From the IMG/VR virus record IMGVR_UViG_3300032092_000040, positions 1 through 54,778 of that record: DNA of 54,778 nt. The stretch is one strand, 5' to 3'. Source of the stretch: a virus. Both the position numbers and the translations under genes were made by a program. This document shows, piece after piece, positions 45,958 to 52,830 of the stretch (positions are counted from its first letter, which is position 1; the number at the start of each line of letters is the position of its first letter). The notes under the pieces are model-generated. The model worked only from the letters and a program-made list of their open reading frames with translations, was not told the origin of the DNA and did not search any database.

Positions 45958-46115
45958 TATACATATTGTTGTTCGCCCCAGTCTTCTCACTGAGTCGGCG
46001 TGGGGACAGTGCAAGCGTCTCATTACGCTATTCACTGCGCGTCGGGGAGTAACTTAACCCGCACAAGGAACTTCGCTACCGAACACCCCTCAGAAATGAG
46101 GGGTGTTTTATTTTC
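45958..46115 (+). ncRNA. Candidate structured small RNA between gp32 and the next gene
   Basis: A 188-bp gap without a credible gene holds, in order, a TATACATA box (45958-45965) and a CCCCA...TGGGG pairing (45976-46005). Next is a nested hairpin: CAGTG/CACTG (46007-46011 with 46033-46037) enclosing AGCG/CGCT (46014-46017 with 46026-46029). A CGGG/CCCG stem (46043-46061) and a strong terminator complete it. It could be a small RNA or simply the structured 3' untranslated region of gp32 mRNA. It does not fold as a tRNA. Confidence 0.4.
46083..46115 (+). terminator. Rho-independent terminator after gp32
   Basis: A 10-bp stem ACACCCCTCA/TGAGGGGTGT with a GAAA loop and a TTTATTTT tract. Confidence 0.93.
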
Positions 46116-46128
46116 AGAACACAGCAAG

Positions 46129-46136
46129 AATAAATA
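46129..46136 (+). promoter_or_regulatory. Candidate late promoter (AATAAATA), possibly leaderless
   Basis: AATAAATA ends 5 nt before the ATG at 46142. By T4 rules the start site would fall about 6 nt after the box, on the ATG itself. No ribosome binding site is present, so this may be a leaderless late transcript. Confidence 0.5.
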
Positions 46137-46141
46137 GTGGT

Positions 46142-46348
46142 ATGAAGAAGAGCAATAAAGCATTAATTGAATCTTTAAAAACAATCCTATCTTCCGATGA
46201 TGAGTTGAAGAAGGATAGGGTAAAGATGCTTATTGATATTGGATTTTTTGGTTTGAATGAAAAGGAAAAAGAATCTTTGTTCAATCCAAAACCCACAAAA
46301 AGGAAGAATGCAAATGGCACAAAAGAAGAAATTGACCGAGAAGCATGA
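46142..46348 (+). CDS. Small basic/acidic helical protein, unknown
   Basis: A 68-aa protein, MKKSNKALIESLKTILSSDDELKKDRVKML..., Lys/Glu-rich and predicted helical with a basic C-terminal tail. Not recognised. The ATG follows the AATAAATA box with no ribosome binding site; an upstream in-frame ATG at 46103 lies within the terminator and is unlikely. It overlaps the next gene by 35 nt. Confidence 0.55.
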   Translation: MKKSNKALIESLKTILSSDDELKKDRVKMLIDIGFFGLNEKEKESLFNPKPTKRKNANGTKEEIDREA

Positions 46349-46616
46349 GTCGGACTATCAGTTTGCTCGTCGTTGTGCCGATAGAATGAATCTTCCATGG
46401 CAAGCAATAGTTTCTAATCAGAAGTATGTTGACATCATCAGAGAAGCACGTTATACTAATATGAGTGTGAGTGAAACCGTGGCTTACTTCAAGGAAGTTA
46501 TTTCCGAGAAGAAAGATATTGAAAAGAAGACCAAGGTAAAGACACCTGGTCAAACCATGGATATATCAAAGAGGAGCAAGGATTTTCCAACTCCTCCCTG
46601 TGAAATGGATAGATGA
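46314..46616 (+). CDS. Small protein of unknown function
   Basis: A 100-aa protein, MAQKKKLTEKHESDYQFARRCADRMNLPWQAIV..., mostly charged and helical with a C-terminal Pro/Ser/Thr stretch (KDFPTPPCEMDR). The start was set at 46314 because AGGAAG lies 7 nt upstream; an in-frame ATG 57 nt upstream lies deep in the previous gene. The stop abuts the TTG start of the exonuclease, so it may be translated with it. No family recognised. Confidence 0.6.
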   Translation: MAQKKKLTEKHESDYQFARRCADRMNLPWQAIVSNQKYVDIIREARYTNMSVSETVAYFKEVISEKKDIEKKTKVKTPGQTMDISKRSKDFPTPPCEMDR

Positions 46617-47294
46617 TTGAAAACATACAACTACCAACCCGTACAACTAGACCTTCCCGATCTCCGTGTGCTTGAGAGCAAGCATGGGAGAGTCTACATC
46701 ACGCCTTCGGGAAAGCATCTGCCGTCTGTCACGACGGTCACTGGCTTCGAAGGCAAGGACGGGATAGAGATTTGGCGCAGGGCAAATCCACGCGAGGCAC
46801 AACGAGTCTGTGATCGTGGAAACACGATCCATTCCATGATGGAACATCTCCTCAAGAACGAGGATGTTGTTCTTTGCGAACATTCTGATGTCAATGAACT
46901 CTACGAAATGCTGAAGAGCCACGTCGAGACAAAGATCGACAATGTCTATGCACTTGAGCAACACATGTGGAGCGAGAGCGTAGGACTCGCTGGCAGAGTT
47001 GACTGCATCTGCGACTACGATGGGAAACTTTCAGTTGTGGACTTCAAGGGTTCGACTCGCGAAAAGCACACAAGTGGAATCAAGAATTACTTTCAGCAAG
47101 CCACGGCATACTCTTTGATGTTCCAAGAACTCACGGGTCGAAAGGTCGAGCAGATCGTGATTCTTGTGGCTTGCGAGACGGGTGTCCTACAAGAGTTCGT
47201 AAAAAAGCCCGTGGAATATGTCCCCGGGCTTCTTAGTTCTCTTCAGTTGTACAATCAGTGGTATCAGTTGAATCCGATTACTGTCGAATTGTGA
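46617..47294 (+). CDS. PD-(D/E)XK exonuclease (MGME1-like, marine T4-like phage type)
   Basis: A 225-aa nuclease. LPSVTTVTGFEGKDGIEIW near the N terminus, CDRGNTIHSMMEHLL (65-79), GLAGRVDCICDYDGKLSVVDFKGS (123-146) with D129, D142 and the DFK at 142-144, and YFQQATAYSLMFQELTG form the known order of the mitochondrial-exonuclease-like family. It is common in marine T4-like phages and degrades or trims DNA ends during recombination or host DNA breakdown. The start is TTG at 46617 directly after the previous stop; no ATG is available in this frame upstream. The 3' end overlaps a convergent small gene by 31 nt. Confidence 0.88.
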   Translation: MKTYNYQPVQLDLPDLRVLESKHGRVYITPSGKHLPSVTTVTGFEGKDGIEIWRRANPREAQRVCDRGNTIHSMMEHLLKNEDVVLCEHSDVNELYEMLKSHVETKIDNVYALEQHMWSESVGLAGRVDCICDYDGKLSVVDFKGSTREKHTSGIKNYFQQATAYSLMFQELTGRKVEQIVILVACETGVLQEFVKKPVEYVPGLLSSLQLYNQWYQLNPITVEL

Positions 47295-47488
47295 TTGATG
47301 TAACGAACCTTGAGTGGTAGGATCTCTCCTGGTGCCATGACAATGCGCGTGGTTGCGCTATCTCTCCACAATTTGACATCTGCGGTTACACCTGTTGTTA
47401 GAGCAGTTGCTGTACACATGATTGCATTTGCTCCACCTGTCCACCCACCTGTTGGGATGGTAAATGACTCTGAATATTGTCTGTCCAT
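47264..47488 (-). CDS. Small structural-type protein on the opposite strand
   Basis: A 74-aa beta-rich protein, MDRQYSESFTIPTGGWTGGANAIMCTATALTTGV..., including ATTRIVMAPGEILPLKVRYI. It is supported by a strong AGGAGG ribosome binding site and a CTAAATAT box upstream. The Gly/Thr-rich, strand-turn pattern and the MAPGEILPLKV stretch resemble small phage decoration or fibre-associated proteins, but I recognise no family. It converges on and overlaps the exonuclease end, an unusual lone leftward gene in a rightward block. Confidence 0.65.
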   Translation of the reverse strand: MDRQYSESFTIPTGGWTGGANAIMCTATALTTGVTADVKLWRDSATTRIVMAPGEILPLKVRYINHNSTVIGFN

Positions 47489-47503
47489 GGTAATCCTCCT
47501 GTC

Positions 47504-47511
47504 ATATTTAG
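47504..47511 (-). promoter_or_regulatory. Candidate late promoter (CTAAATAT), minus strand
   Basis: CTAAATAT lies 15 nt before the ATG at 47488, with GGAGG between. Same core as the boxes at 15168 and 53950. Confidence 0.5.
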
Positions 47512-47523
47512 CAAAACAGTGAT

Positions 47524-47551
47524 TTGGGAAATCTCAGAGTGGGTCTATACA
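47524..47551 (+). promoter_or_regulatory. Possible promoter for the small membrane protein
   Basis: TTGGGA (47524-47529), 16-bp spacer, TATACA (47546-47551). The -10 region also reads TATACATA, one base from the late consensus, so the class is unsure. A leader with AAAGGAG follows before the ATG at 47589. Confidence 0.4.
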
Positions 47552-47588
47552 TAGAGGTACATGGTTTCATTTTATAAAGGAGAACCAA

Positions 47589-47702
47589 ATGGCAGATTTT
47601 CTAGGTACGGCTTGGTGGAGCATTCTCATGTTTGTCGCTGGTGCTGCAATCGGCACCCCACTTTGGAATTGGGTTTCCAAGAAACTTCCTTGGAATAAGT
47701 GA
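47589..47702 (+). CDS. Small membrane protein (37 aa)
   Basis: ATG at 47589 with AAAGGAG 6-12 nt upstream, ending TGA at 47700-47702. The product has one hydrophobic segment (WWSILMFVAGAAIGTPLW) flanked by MADFLGTA and a basic tail, VSKKLPWNK. This looks like a single-pass inner-membrane micro-protein, as are common in T4-like phages. It has its own upstream promoter-like element and a strong terminator 28 nt downstream, so it is a monocistronic unit. No function can be assigned; a holin- or lysis-related or host-membrane role would be a guess. Confidence 0.7.
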   Translation: MADFLGTAWWSILMFVAGAAIGTPLWNWVSKKLPWNK

Positions 47703-47729
47703 CAGACAACCAAGTCTTCTCTAAAGAAC

Positions 47730-47757
47730 ACAGCGGCTTTTTGCCGCTGTTTTCCTT
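47730..47757 (+). terminator. Rho-independent terminator
   Basis: An 8-bp stem ACAGCGGC/GCCGCTGT with a 5-T loop, followed by TTTCCTTT, downstream of the 37-aa gene. Confidence 0.9.
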
Positions 47758-47789
47758 TATACATATTTTACGAAATCACGGAGATTCAA

Positions 47790-48308
47790 ATGAACCCATT
47801 CACTCGCAGAGACTCGCTTTCCGATATTGCCGCAAACACTCTTGACAAGAGCAAGAATCAGACTCTTGTCGAGGCACTATTGGAATCAACATACAACACA
47901 AACCACCGCTCTGCGTTGGATGACAGGGCATTGTTCTACGTCGAGAAGCCAGAGAACATGCAAGTTATCAATGCATTCATCAAAAGGTTTCTCACAGGTC
48001 AACATCTTGATCCAATGGATCGTTTGAATCGTCTATTCCTACAGTTGCAAACAATCGGTCTTCATGTGGATGATGGTGACATGAATTTCGGTGTCAAGGA
48101 TGCCACAAATGGCACATTCAATGTCTATCAGTATGGAAGACGCGCTAGTGATCACCCAATCTCTGGTGACGAATATATTGATGACGAAATCTTTCTTCGT
48201 TCCCGTATGCACGGTAAGTTGAAGATTCGAACATCTATGGTTCCTGGCGGACTCTACATGATCGATGCAGAACTCTACATGACATCTGAAAAGAAGAACC
48301 ACGACTAA
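47790..48308 (+). CDS. Hypothetical protein
   Basis: A 172-aa soluble protein. The N-terminal half is helical (SLSDIAANTLDKSKNQTLVEALLES...MQVINAFIKRFLTGQHLDPMDRLNRLFLQL) and the C-terminal half is strand-rich (NFGVKDATNGTFNVYQYG...LKIRTSMVPGGLYMIDAELYM). No recognisable motif. ACGGAG precedes the ATG, and a TATACATA box lies at 47758-47765. It begins a run of three co-directional conserved genes. Confidence 0.7.
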   Translation: MNPFTRRDSLSDIAANTLDKSKNQTLVEALLESTYNTNHRSALDDRALFYVEKPENMQVINAFIKRFLTGQHLDPMDRLNRLFLQLQTIGLHVDDGDMNFGVKDATNGTFNVYQYGRRASDHPISGDEYIDDEIFLRSRMHGKLKIRTSMVPGGLYMIDAELYMTSEKKNHD

Positions 48309-48315
48309 GTTTCTA

Positions 48316-48693
48316 ATGTCAGACAATCGTATTCGTGATGAAGACTTTTTGACCTTCGCACTTGAAAACTATGATAACCCACAATGCTCCTCTCTTGAGG
48401 AGTTCTATGAGGATATAGACAGAATCAAGTATCTGAAGAGATTAATGAATCGCGACGATGGGGACACGGCACAGCGAAACAGATTGATCATAAACCATCT
48501 CATTGTTATAACCAATGTGTTTGGAATAGAAATTGGAAACCGAATACTGTTTCACAGAATGGAAGAAAAGTTCCATTCAAGACTCAAGACATTCCTTTAT
48601 TATCTCAATGTGCTTCGCCACGAAATACCAGAGGCTGATCTTGCAGTAATACCAATGGAAGATTCTCTTTTGCAAGAACTGAGGAAGATATGA
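48316..48693 (+). CDS. Conserved T4-like hypothetical (small helical protein)
   Basis: A 125-aa helical protein. The motif order FALENYDNPQCSSLEEFYEDIDRIKYLKRLMNR, then RLIINHLIVITNVFGIEIGNRILFHRMEE, then LKTFLYYLNVL, matches a hypothetical family found across marine T4-like phages (Y-x-N-P-x-C, E-E-F-x-x-D-(L/I)-x-R-x-K-Y-(I/L)-K-R-L, L-I-(L/I)-N-H-L-(I/V)). No biochemical role is known to me. It starts 7 nt after the previous stop and overlaps the next gene by 4 nt (ATGA). Confidence 0.82.
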   Translation: MSDNRIRDEDFLTFALENYDNPQCSSLEEFYEDIDRIKYLKRLMNRDDGDTAQRNRLIINHLIVITNVFGIEIGNRILFHRMEEKFHSRLKTFLYYLNVLRHEIPEADLAVIPMEDSLLQELRKI

Positions 48694-49322
48694 AAGACAC
48701 TCCTGAAAACTTTAGCAAACACTTGGATGAAGAAGCCGAAAGACTAATTCTTGAGGCACTTGAGGATCAAGATAAGATGGACATCCTTGAGATTATGCTT
48801 GGAGAAGAAGTTGCAAATACTGCCTCTGCACCTGGTCTTGCCATGGTTTCAGACGGAGAACCCGTTTCTCCACGATACAAGCAACGCGAGTTTGGTAAGG
48901 GAATCTGGCGAAGGAAGAAAAAGAAAGAGCCAGTGTTCGAAACCTCAGATATAAAACTATCACTTGATATTGCAAACACATCATTGATGGAAACTCACTA
49001 TGTTGTGTATGGTGTAGATGACATCAATGTCGATCAAGTTCTCTCACTCATTCCATCAGAAGAACTTGAGATGCTTGCTGAAGGAGCAAAGCGCAAGATT
49101 GTCATTCGTGGTGGAAAGAAGAGAATCGTCTTCAAGTGTCCAGCGGGACAGAAACTTGCCAAGAAGGGTGGAAAGGCTTGTGTGAAGATGGGTGGAGCAG
49201 AGAAGGCTCGCCGTTCCAAGCAAGCCAAGAAAGCCGCACGAAAGTCCAAGAAGAGCAGAGCAGCAGCAAATCGCAAGAGAGCAAAGTCTATGAAAAAAAG
49301 AAAGTCGATGGTGCGAAGATGA
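48690..49322 (+). CDS. Protein with Lys/Arg-rich C-terminal tail, possible capsid/core or nucleic-acid-binding protein
   Basis: A 210-aa protein. The acidic N-terminal third is followed by a short beta region (SLDIANTSLMETHYVVYGVDDINVDQVLSLIPSEELEML). The C-terminal 80 residues begin RKIVIRGGKKRIVFKCPAGQKLAKKGGKACVKM, containing a CxxG...C pair, and end in a strongly basic run of KKAARKSKKSR and KKRKSMVRR. The R-(V/I)-V-x-x-(G)-K-K...K-C-P-x-G-x-K...C-V/V-K-M pattern recurs in phage proteins of unknown role. The basic tail suggests DNA or RNA binding or prohead-core packing; this is inference. Confidence 0.6.
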   Translation: MKDTPENFSKHLDEEAERLILEALEDQDKMDILEIMLGEEVANTASAPGLAMVSDGEPVSPRYKQREFGKGIWRRKKKKEPVFETSDIKLSLDIANTSLMETHYVVYGVDDINVDQVLSLIPSEELEMLAEGAKRKIVIRGGKKRIVFKCPAGQKLAKKGGKACVKMGGAEKARRSKQAKKAARKSKKSRAAANRKRAKSMKKRKSMVRR

Positions 49323-50188
49323 ATAGTGTTATGACTAGAATTGCAGCAATTCTTTCAATGGGAGTTATGATGATTGGTGCAAAATGCACCTCGACTCCAT
49401 CTATCATAAAACCAGAAACTCCTGTAGCCACAGTTGTGTATGATGATGTCAAGAAAGTTACAGAATCAAATGAGGTTGTAAAAGCAAATGCAGAAGAGAT
49501 TCAGCAGTCTGCTACTGCCATTACTCAATCTGCTATTGCTATAAAGGACAAGACCGAAGATCCTGTTGTTGCTGAAGAAGCAAGTAAGATTGTTATTGAA
49601 AGTAACAAGGTGGAGAATGCTTCCATCTCAATACAGAAAGAAGTTGATATCGTGCAGAAGGATCTTTCTGCCGAGAATGTTCAGCCACTTCTTGAGCAAA
49701 TTGAGCAACTTGAGAACACCAACAGCGATTGGAAGAAGAAGTACGATGATCTTGTTGCCGCATCGACCGCAGAGATTCAGAAGATTGTAAGAATCTTTTG
49801 GATGGTTGGTTTTGCAATGATTGTTGCGGGAATGATCGTAGCATACTTTCACAAGGTCATCGGTGGAATCATTCTCTGTGCAGGATTTGTTTCTGTTGGT
49901 CTTGCAGCAGCAAACCAATACTACTATCAAGAGATTGCCACAGTTGGTCTTGTAGTATTCATAATCGGATTCCTTGCATCTGCCATTTCAGTTGGCTACT
50001 TCATCTTCAGAAACAAGAAGACAGAAGAAGCAGTTGCAGACAATGTCAAGTTGCTTGAGGACATCAAGACCGAGATTCCCGAAGAGGCAAAGGTCAAGAT
50101 CTTTGGTGATGGTGGTCTTGCAACAAAAGTGCAGAAGCAATCGACGCAGAGACTCGTCAAGGAAATCCGCTCTAAGTTAGTCAAATAG
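49319..50188 (+). CDS. Membrane protein with N-terminal hydrophobic segment, coiled coil and C-terminal membrane domain
   Basis: A 289-aa protein. Residues 1-22 form a hydrophobic segment ending at C23 (GAKC), which is signal-like but not a canonical lipobox. About 40-165 are a heptad-patterned Ala/Glu/Lys/Gln-rich coiled coil. About 170-245 carry three hydrophobic segments (RIFWMVGFAMIVAGMIVAYF, GGIILCAGFVSVGLAAA, ATVGLVVFIIGFLASAISVGYF), followed by a charged cytosolic tail. Start at 49319 (ATGA overlap); an ORF starting at 49136 in this frame is the wrong start inside the upstream gene. The layout suits a lysis-related (holin/spanin-like) or superinfection-exclusion protein; function unproven. 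The end overlaps a convergent gene by 8 nt. Confidence 0.65.
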   Translation: MNSVMTRIAAILSMGVMMIGAKCTSTPSIIKPETPVATVVYDDVKKVTESNEVVKANAEEIQQSATAITQSAIAIKDKTEDPVVAEEASKIVIESNKVENASISIQKEVDIVQKDLSAENVQPLLEQIEQLENTNSDWKKKYDDLVAASTAEIQKIVRIFWMVGFAMIVAGMIVAYFHKVIGGIILCAGFVSVGLAAANQYYYQEIATVGLVVFIIGFLASAISVGYFIFRNKKTEEAVADNVKLLEDIKTEIPEEAKVKIFGDGGLATKVQKQSTQRLVKEIRSKLVK

Positions 50189-50756
50189 CGGAGAGAAGAA
50201 TCTCACCATGCATCTTCTTGCAGATGTAATAGGCATCTATCACATCCGATACGGGTGATGTGATGTCCTTCTTGTCTGGTGTCATGATTGACTTGAGATC
50301 TATGCCAGTTTCCTTGAGAAACGCTTCGTGCATAGCAGTCTTGTCTGCGTTGCCCTTACCACAACCAAACTTCTTCACCTCTGTGGGTGGAATGATGGTA
50401 ACGGGAATGCCCTCTTGAAATAGTTTGTACTTCAGTACACCTGTATTCTCAGCAATGTGAAACACTTTGCCTGTAGCGGAGTATGCATATCCTTCAAGAG
50501 CCACTTGCTTTACATCCTTTAGAATGTCTATTGCCCAATCAGCAATGCTCTGATACCGCTCCATATCTTCTTCCCATTCGGAGAACAACTCTCCATGAAT
50601 GTTTCCCATGAAGATCTTGGCATACTTCTTGGTATCGGTCAGAAAGTAGAAGCAGCAGTCATCGAACGTGAATTTGCCACCACCTTCAAAGACGCAAATG
50701 CAAGGACCACAAAGAGAGTAGTCGATTCCTGCGATCTTGTGGAGTGTATGAGTCAT
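50181..50756 (-). CDS. RuvC-like Holliday junction resolvase
   Basis: A 191-aa RuvC/RNase H-fold nuclease. Candidate catalytic acids are D12 (AGIDYS), E88 (VALEGYAY), D171 and D174 (SPVSDVIDAYY), the expected D-E-D-D pattern. The KTAMHEAF stretch fits the family helix. It would resolve branched DNA before packaging, a job done in T4 by the unrelated endonuclease VII. A CATAAATA box 8 nt upstream and no ribosome binding site suggest a nearly leaderless late mRNA. Divergent from the gene at 50783 with a 26-bp gap. Confidence 0.8.
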   Translation of the reverse strand: MTHTLHKIAGIDYSLCGPCICVFEGGGKFTFDDCCFYFLTDTKKYAKIFMGNIHGELFSEWEEDMERYQSIADWAIDILKDVKQVALEGYAYSATGKVFHIAENTGVLKYKLFQEGIPVTIIPPTEVKKFGCGKGNADKTAMHEAFLKETGIDLKSIMTPDKKDITSPVSDVIDAYYICKKMHGEILLSAI

Positions 50757-50764
50757 ATCATAGA

Positions 50765-50772
50765 TATTTATG
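50765..50772 (-). promoter_or_regulatory. Candidate late promoter (CATAAATA), minus strand
   Basis: CATAAATA ends 8 nt before the ATG of the RuvC-like gene, leaving a predicted leader of about 2 nt. The reverse-strand gene at 50783 uses the same region for its ribosome binding site (GAGGAG). Confidence 0.5.
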
Positions 50773-50782
50773 AGGAGATTTC

Positions 50783-51700
50783 ATGCCAACAAATACAGAC
50801 CTAGCAGATGTAAACGAAATCTATGTGGGGTATCTACTCGCCGGTGGTAAGTGGTGGGACGAAGCAGCAAAGACACAGTTCAATCGCAAGTCCCGCCAGA
50901 TCGGAACAGAGAATACCTCCATACAGATGGAAAGGGCAAAAGTCATGATGGAAGAGTTCTTGAAGTGGGCAAAGAGCCACAAATATTCTGGTAAAGTGTC
51001 GCAAGTATGGTGGACGGCACGACCAGGAGATTTATCCCGTGCGGTGGGACAAGAAGTAGACTCTCGCAAGAATCCTACAGACATACTTGCGAAGTTTACC
51101 TCCGGACCAGCACAGGGATTTCTTGGACTATCTGCAAAGTCTACATCTGGTTCGGGTGACATTAGTTTCAAAAATCCAGGCATAGGAACTGTGGAAGCAT
51201 CACTGAAAATTGATTTGAATAGAGTGTTGAGCGAAAGTGTTAACTCTGCCATCCGCAAGTTCAAACTACCGGAATCCATAAAGGAACGAAAGGAAGCCAT
51301 ACGAAAGTCAGCACGGATTCAGGCACAGACTCAAGAGATGGGTTCGGCGGTTCTAAGAAAAATACGGGACATCATGTACGGCAAACTAAACTCCATGTCC
51401 AACACCAAACTCCGAGACTACATTATAGAAAATTGGCTTGATGCTTCCAACGACTTGTATCCGCCGTATGTGAAAGTGACTGGAATGGGTAAGATCGGAA
51501 TGATGACCGCGAAGGTGGAAGACCCCCTAAAGAACGAAAAACTATCTGCCATCATGAACGGTCGGATAACGCTACAAAAAATAGGCAACGATAGTATCGG
51601 TGTAAGCGCAGGGGGAAAGAATATACTGAAGATGCGCGCAAAGTTTGAGTCAGAAAAACTTGCATCTTCCATCAAGTTTTCTGGTGATTCATGGAACTGA
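50783..51700 (+). CDS. Hypothetical protein, possible PD-(D/E)XK-type nuclease
   Basis: A 305-aa protein. Opening LADVNEIYVGYLLAGGKWWDEAAKTQF is followed by a basic region, then DILAKFTSGPAQGFLGLSAKSTSGSGDISFKNPG. The acidic residue before a strand and the (S/L)-A-K-S strand could be a degenerate E/D-x-K nuclease motif, but I cannot verify it. The central helical zone (SIKERKEAIRKSARIQ) is Lys/Arg-rich. It has a good GGAG ribosome binding site and stands alone between two leftward genes. Function unknown. Confidence 0.5.
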   Translation: MPTNTDLADVNEIYVGYLLAGGKWWDEAAKTQFNRKSRQIGTENTSIQMERAKVMMEEFLKWAKSHKYSGKVSQVWWTARPGDLSRAVGQEVDSRKNPTDILAKFTSGPAQGFLGLSAKSTSGSGDISFKNPGIGTVEASLKIDLNRVLSESVNSAIRKFKLPESIKERKEAIRKSARIQAQTQEMGSAVLRKIRDIMYGKLNSMSNTKLRDYIIENWLDASNDLYPPYVKVTGMGKIGMMTAKVEDPLKNEKLSAIMNGRITLQKIGNDSIGVSAGGKNILKMRAKFESEKLASSIKFSGDSWN

Positions 51701-51714
51701 TCAACAAATGTTCA

Positions 51715-52179
51715 TTACTTCTTTCTACGAAGTTTTCTTTTTGGGGATCTTGAACTTTTACGGCTCTTTGGATTCTTTATTTGAATCTTGATTCTTTCTG
51801 GTTCTCCACCACCAGCGGTGATGAGTTTATCGCCTGTTCCGCGCATTATTTCTCGCGTCATCTGCTTACGAATCTGCGACACAGTCCCTGCCTTTGCATT
51901 GACGGGTGTCTTTGCATAAGCATGGCAAACTTTTCCTGCACATCTTGCGGCAAACTGCCCCACACGTTTGGCAAAATCAAGAACATTTTCATCAAGTTCT
52001 TTTGGACCACCAACGATCTCTGCGCTTGGTATAGTTGCAATCGCAGTCTTCTTTGCATCGGACTGATTCACTGCTTGAATCACAACCTTGCGTGGAGTTC
52101 TTCCCTTTTCTCCAGGAAGCCTATATCGAACAAGGTATGTCTTTTCATTTGATGATTTTGGTTCTTTCTTTTCTGCCAT
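51715..52179 (-). CDS. Small basic protein, unknown (possible core/DNA-binding)
   Basis: A 154-aa protein. N-terminal KTYLVRYRLPGEKGRTPRKVVIQAVNQSDAKKTAIATIPSAEIVGGP is a short alpha/beta domain. It is followed by a Cys/Ala helical segment (FAARCAGKVCHAYAKTP) and a strongly basic tail, RKSSRSPKRKLRRKK. The KKVVIQAVNQSDAKK portion resembles the compact domain of some phage head-associated proteins, but no family is certain. It is 4 nt from the next upstream gene, so it is in an operon with the low-complexity genes to its right. Confidence 0.6.
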   Translation of the reverse strand: MAEKKEPKSSNEKTYLVRYRLPGEKGRTPRKVVIQAVNQSDAKKTAIATIPSAEIVGGPKELDENVLDFAKRVGQFAARCAGKVCHAYAKTPVNAKAGTVSQIRKQMTREIMRGTGDKLITAGGGEPERIKIQIKNPKSRKSSRSPKRKLRRKK

Positions 52180-52183
52180 ATGG

Positions 52184-52744
52184 TCATCCTAGCAATGGTC
52201 TATCACCATTGTTGAGTTTTGATAGGTCAATCTTTTGATTCGTTGCAGGGCGGAAGGAGTTGATGGTAGGCTCCGTTCTCTCTGGTTGTGCCATTGGCAT
52301 CCCTTGCGTTGGTTGGTTTCTGAATCTTTCTCTGCCGTTCAGAACACCCTCTAGAACTGAGCCACTCTTTGGTGCCTTCTGCTTGGGCTTTGGAGCGGTC
52401 GGCATTTCATTCACAACCTGTCTAGGCTGTGGTTCCTCTCGTCTTGCGGGATCATGTGTGCGTACTGAGATTGTTTCTCTTGGCACGTTGAACTTGCGCT
52501 CTATTGATTCTGAAAGTTTCTTGAAAGTAGTGTTCTCTGGTAGTTTCGATGCGCCAAGACGCTTGATATCGTCATTTGATGTAAACTTGTGTTTCATGGC
52601 TTCAAAGGTTTCCCTATCCTCAAAGATGTGCAATACAGAAGTGTTGTCTGTGTATAAAGTAAACAATGTATACTTCCCCGATAGATCGGGGTCATTGCTT
52701 TCCAAAAGAACGCGAGTGATGCTTGATGTTAAAGAGTCTGCCAT
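52184..52744 (-). CDS. Hypothetical protein with Pro/Gln/Arg-rich tail
   Basis: A 186-aa protein. The first 100 residues form a compact alpha/beta region (GKYTLFTLYTDNTSVLHIFEDRETFEAMKHKF...LSESIERKFNVPRETISVRT). The remainder is disordered (EEPQPRQVVNEMPTAPKPKQKAPK, RERFRNQPTQGMPMAQPERTEPTINS). AGGAGG-like GGAGG lies upstream, with a CATAAATA box beyond. No family recognised. A virion-associated role is suggested by the late box and the disordered tail but is unproven. Confidence 0.6.
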   Translation of the reverse strand: MADSLTSSITRVLLESNDPDLSGKYTLFTLYTDNTSVLHIFEDRETFEAMKHKFTSNDDIKRLGASKLPENTTFKKLSESIERKFNVPRETISVRTHDPARREEPQPRQVVNEMPTAPKPKQKAPKSGSVLEGVLNGRERFRNQPTQGMPMAQPERTEPTINSFRPATNQKIDLSKLNNGDRPLLG

Positions 52745-52763
52745 CTCAAATAAACCTCCGATT

Positions 52764-52771
52764 TATTTATG
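52764..52771 (-). promoter_or_regulatory. Candidate late promoter (CATAAATA), minus strand
   Basis: CATAAATA lies 19 nt before the ATG at 52744, followed by a GGAGG ribosome binding site. It overlaps the T-rich end of the terminator of the upstream gene. Confidence 0.55.
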
Positions 52772-52799
52772 AAACAACAAAGGAGAGGTTTCCCTCTCC
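52770..52799 (-). terminator. Rho-independent terminator, minus strand
   Basis: A 7-bp stem GGAGAGG/CCTCTCC with a GAAA tetraloop, followed on the minus strand by TTTGTTGTTT. It lies 32 nt after the stop of the 348-aa gene and directly precedes the CATAAATA box of the next gene. Confidence 0.8.
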
Positions 52800-52830
52800 C
52801 TTGTGTGCATGCCACCTTGTAGCCTAAGGT

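Noticed and set aside
45954-46141. tRNA gene in the structured gap
   Set aside because: There is no GTTCGA-type T arm or acceptor-stem pairing of the right spacing.
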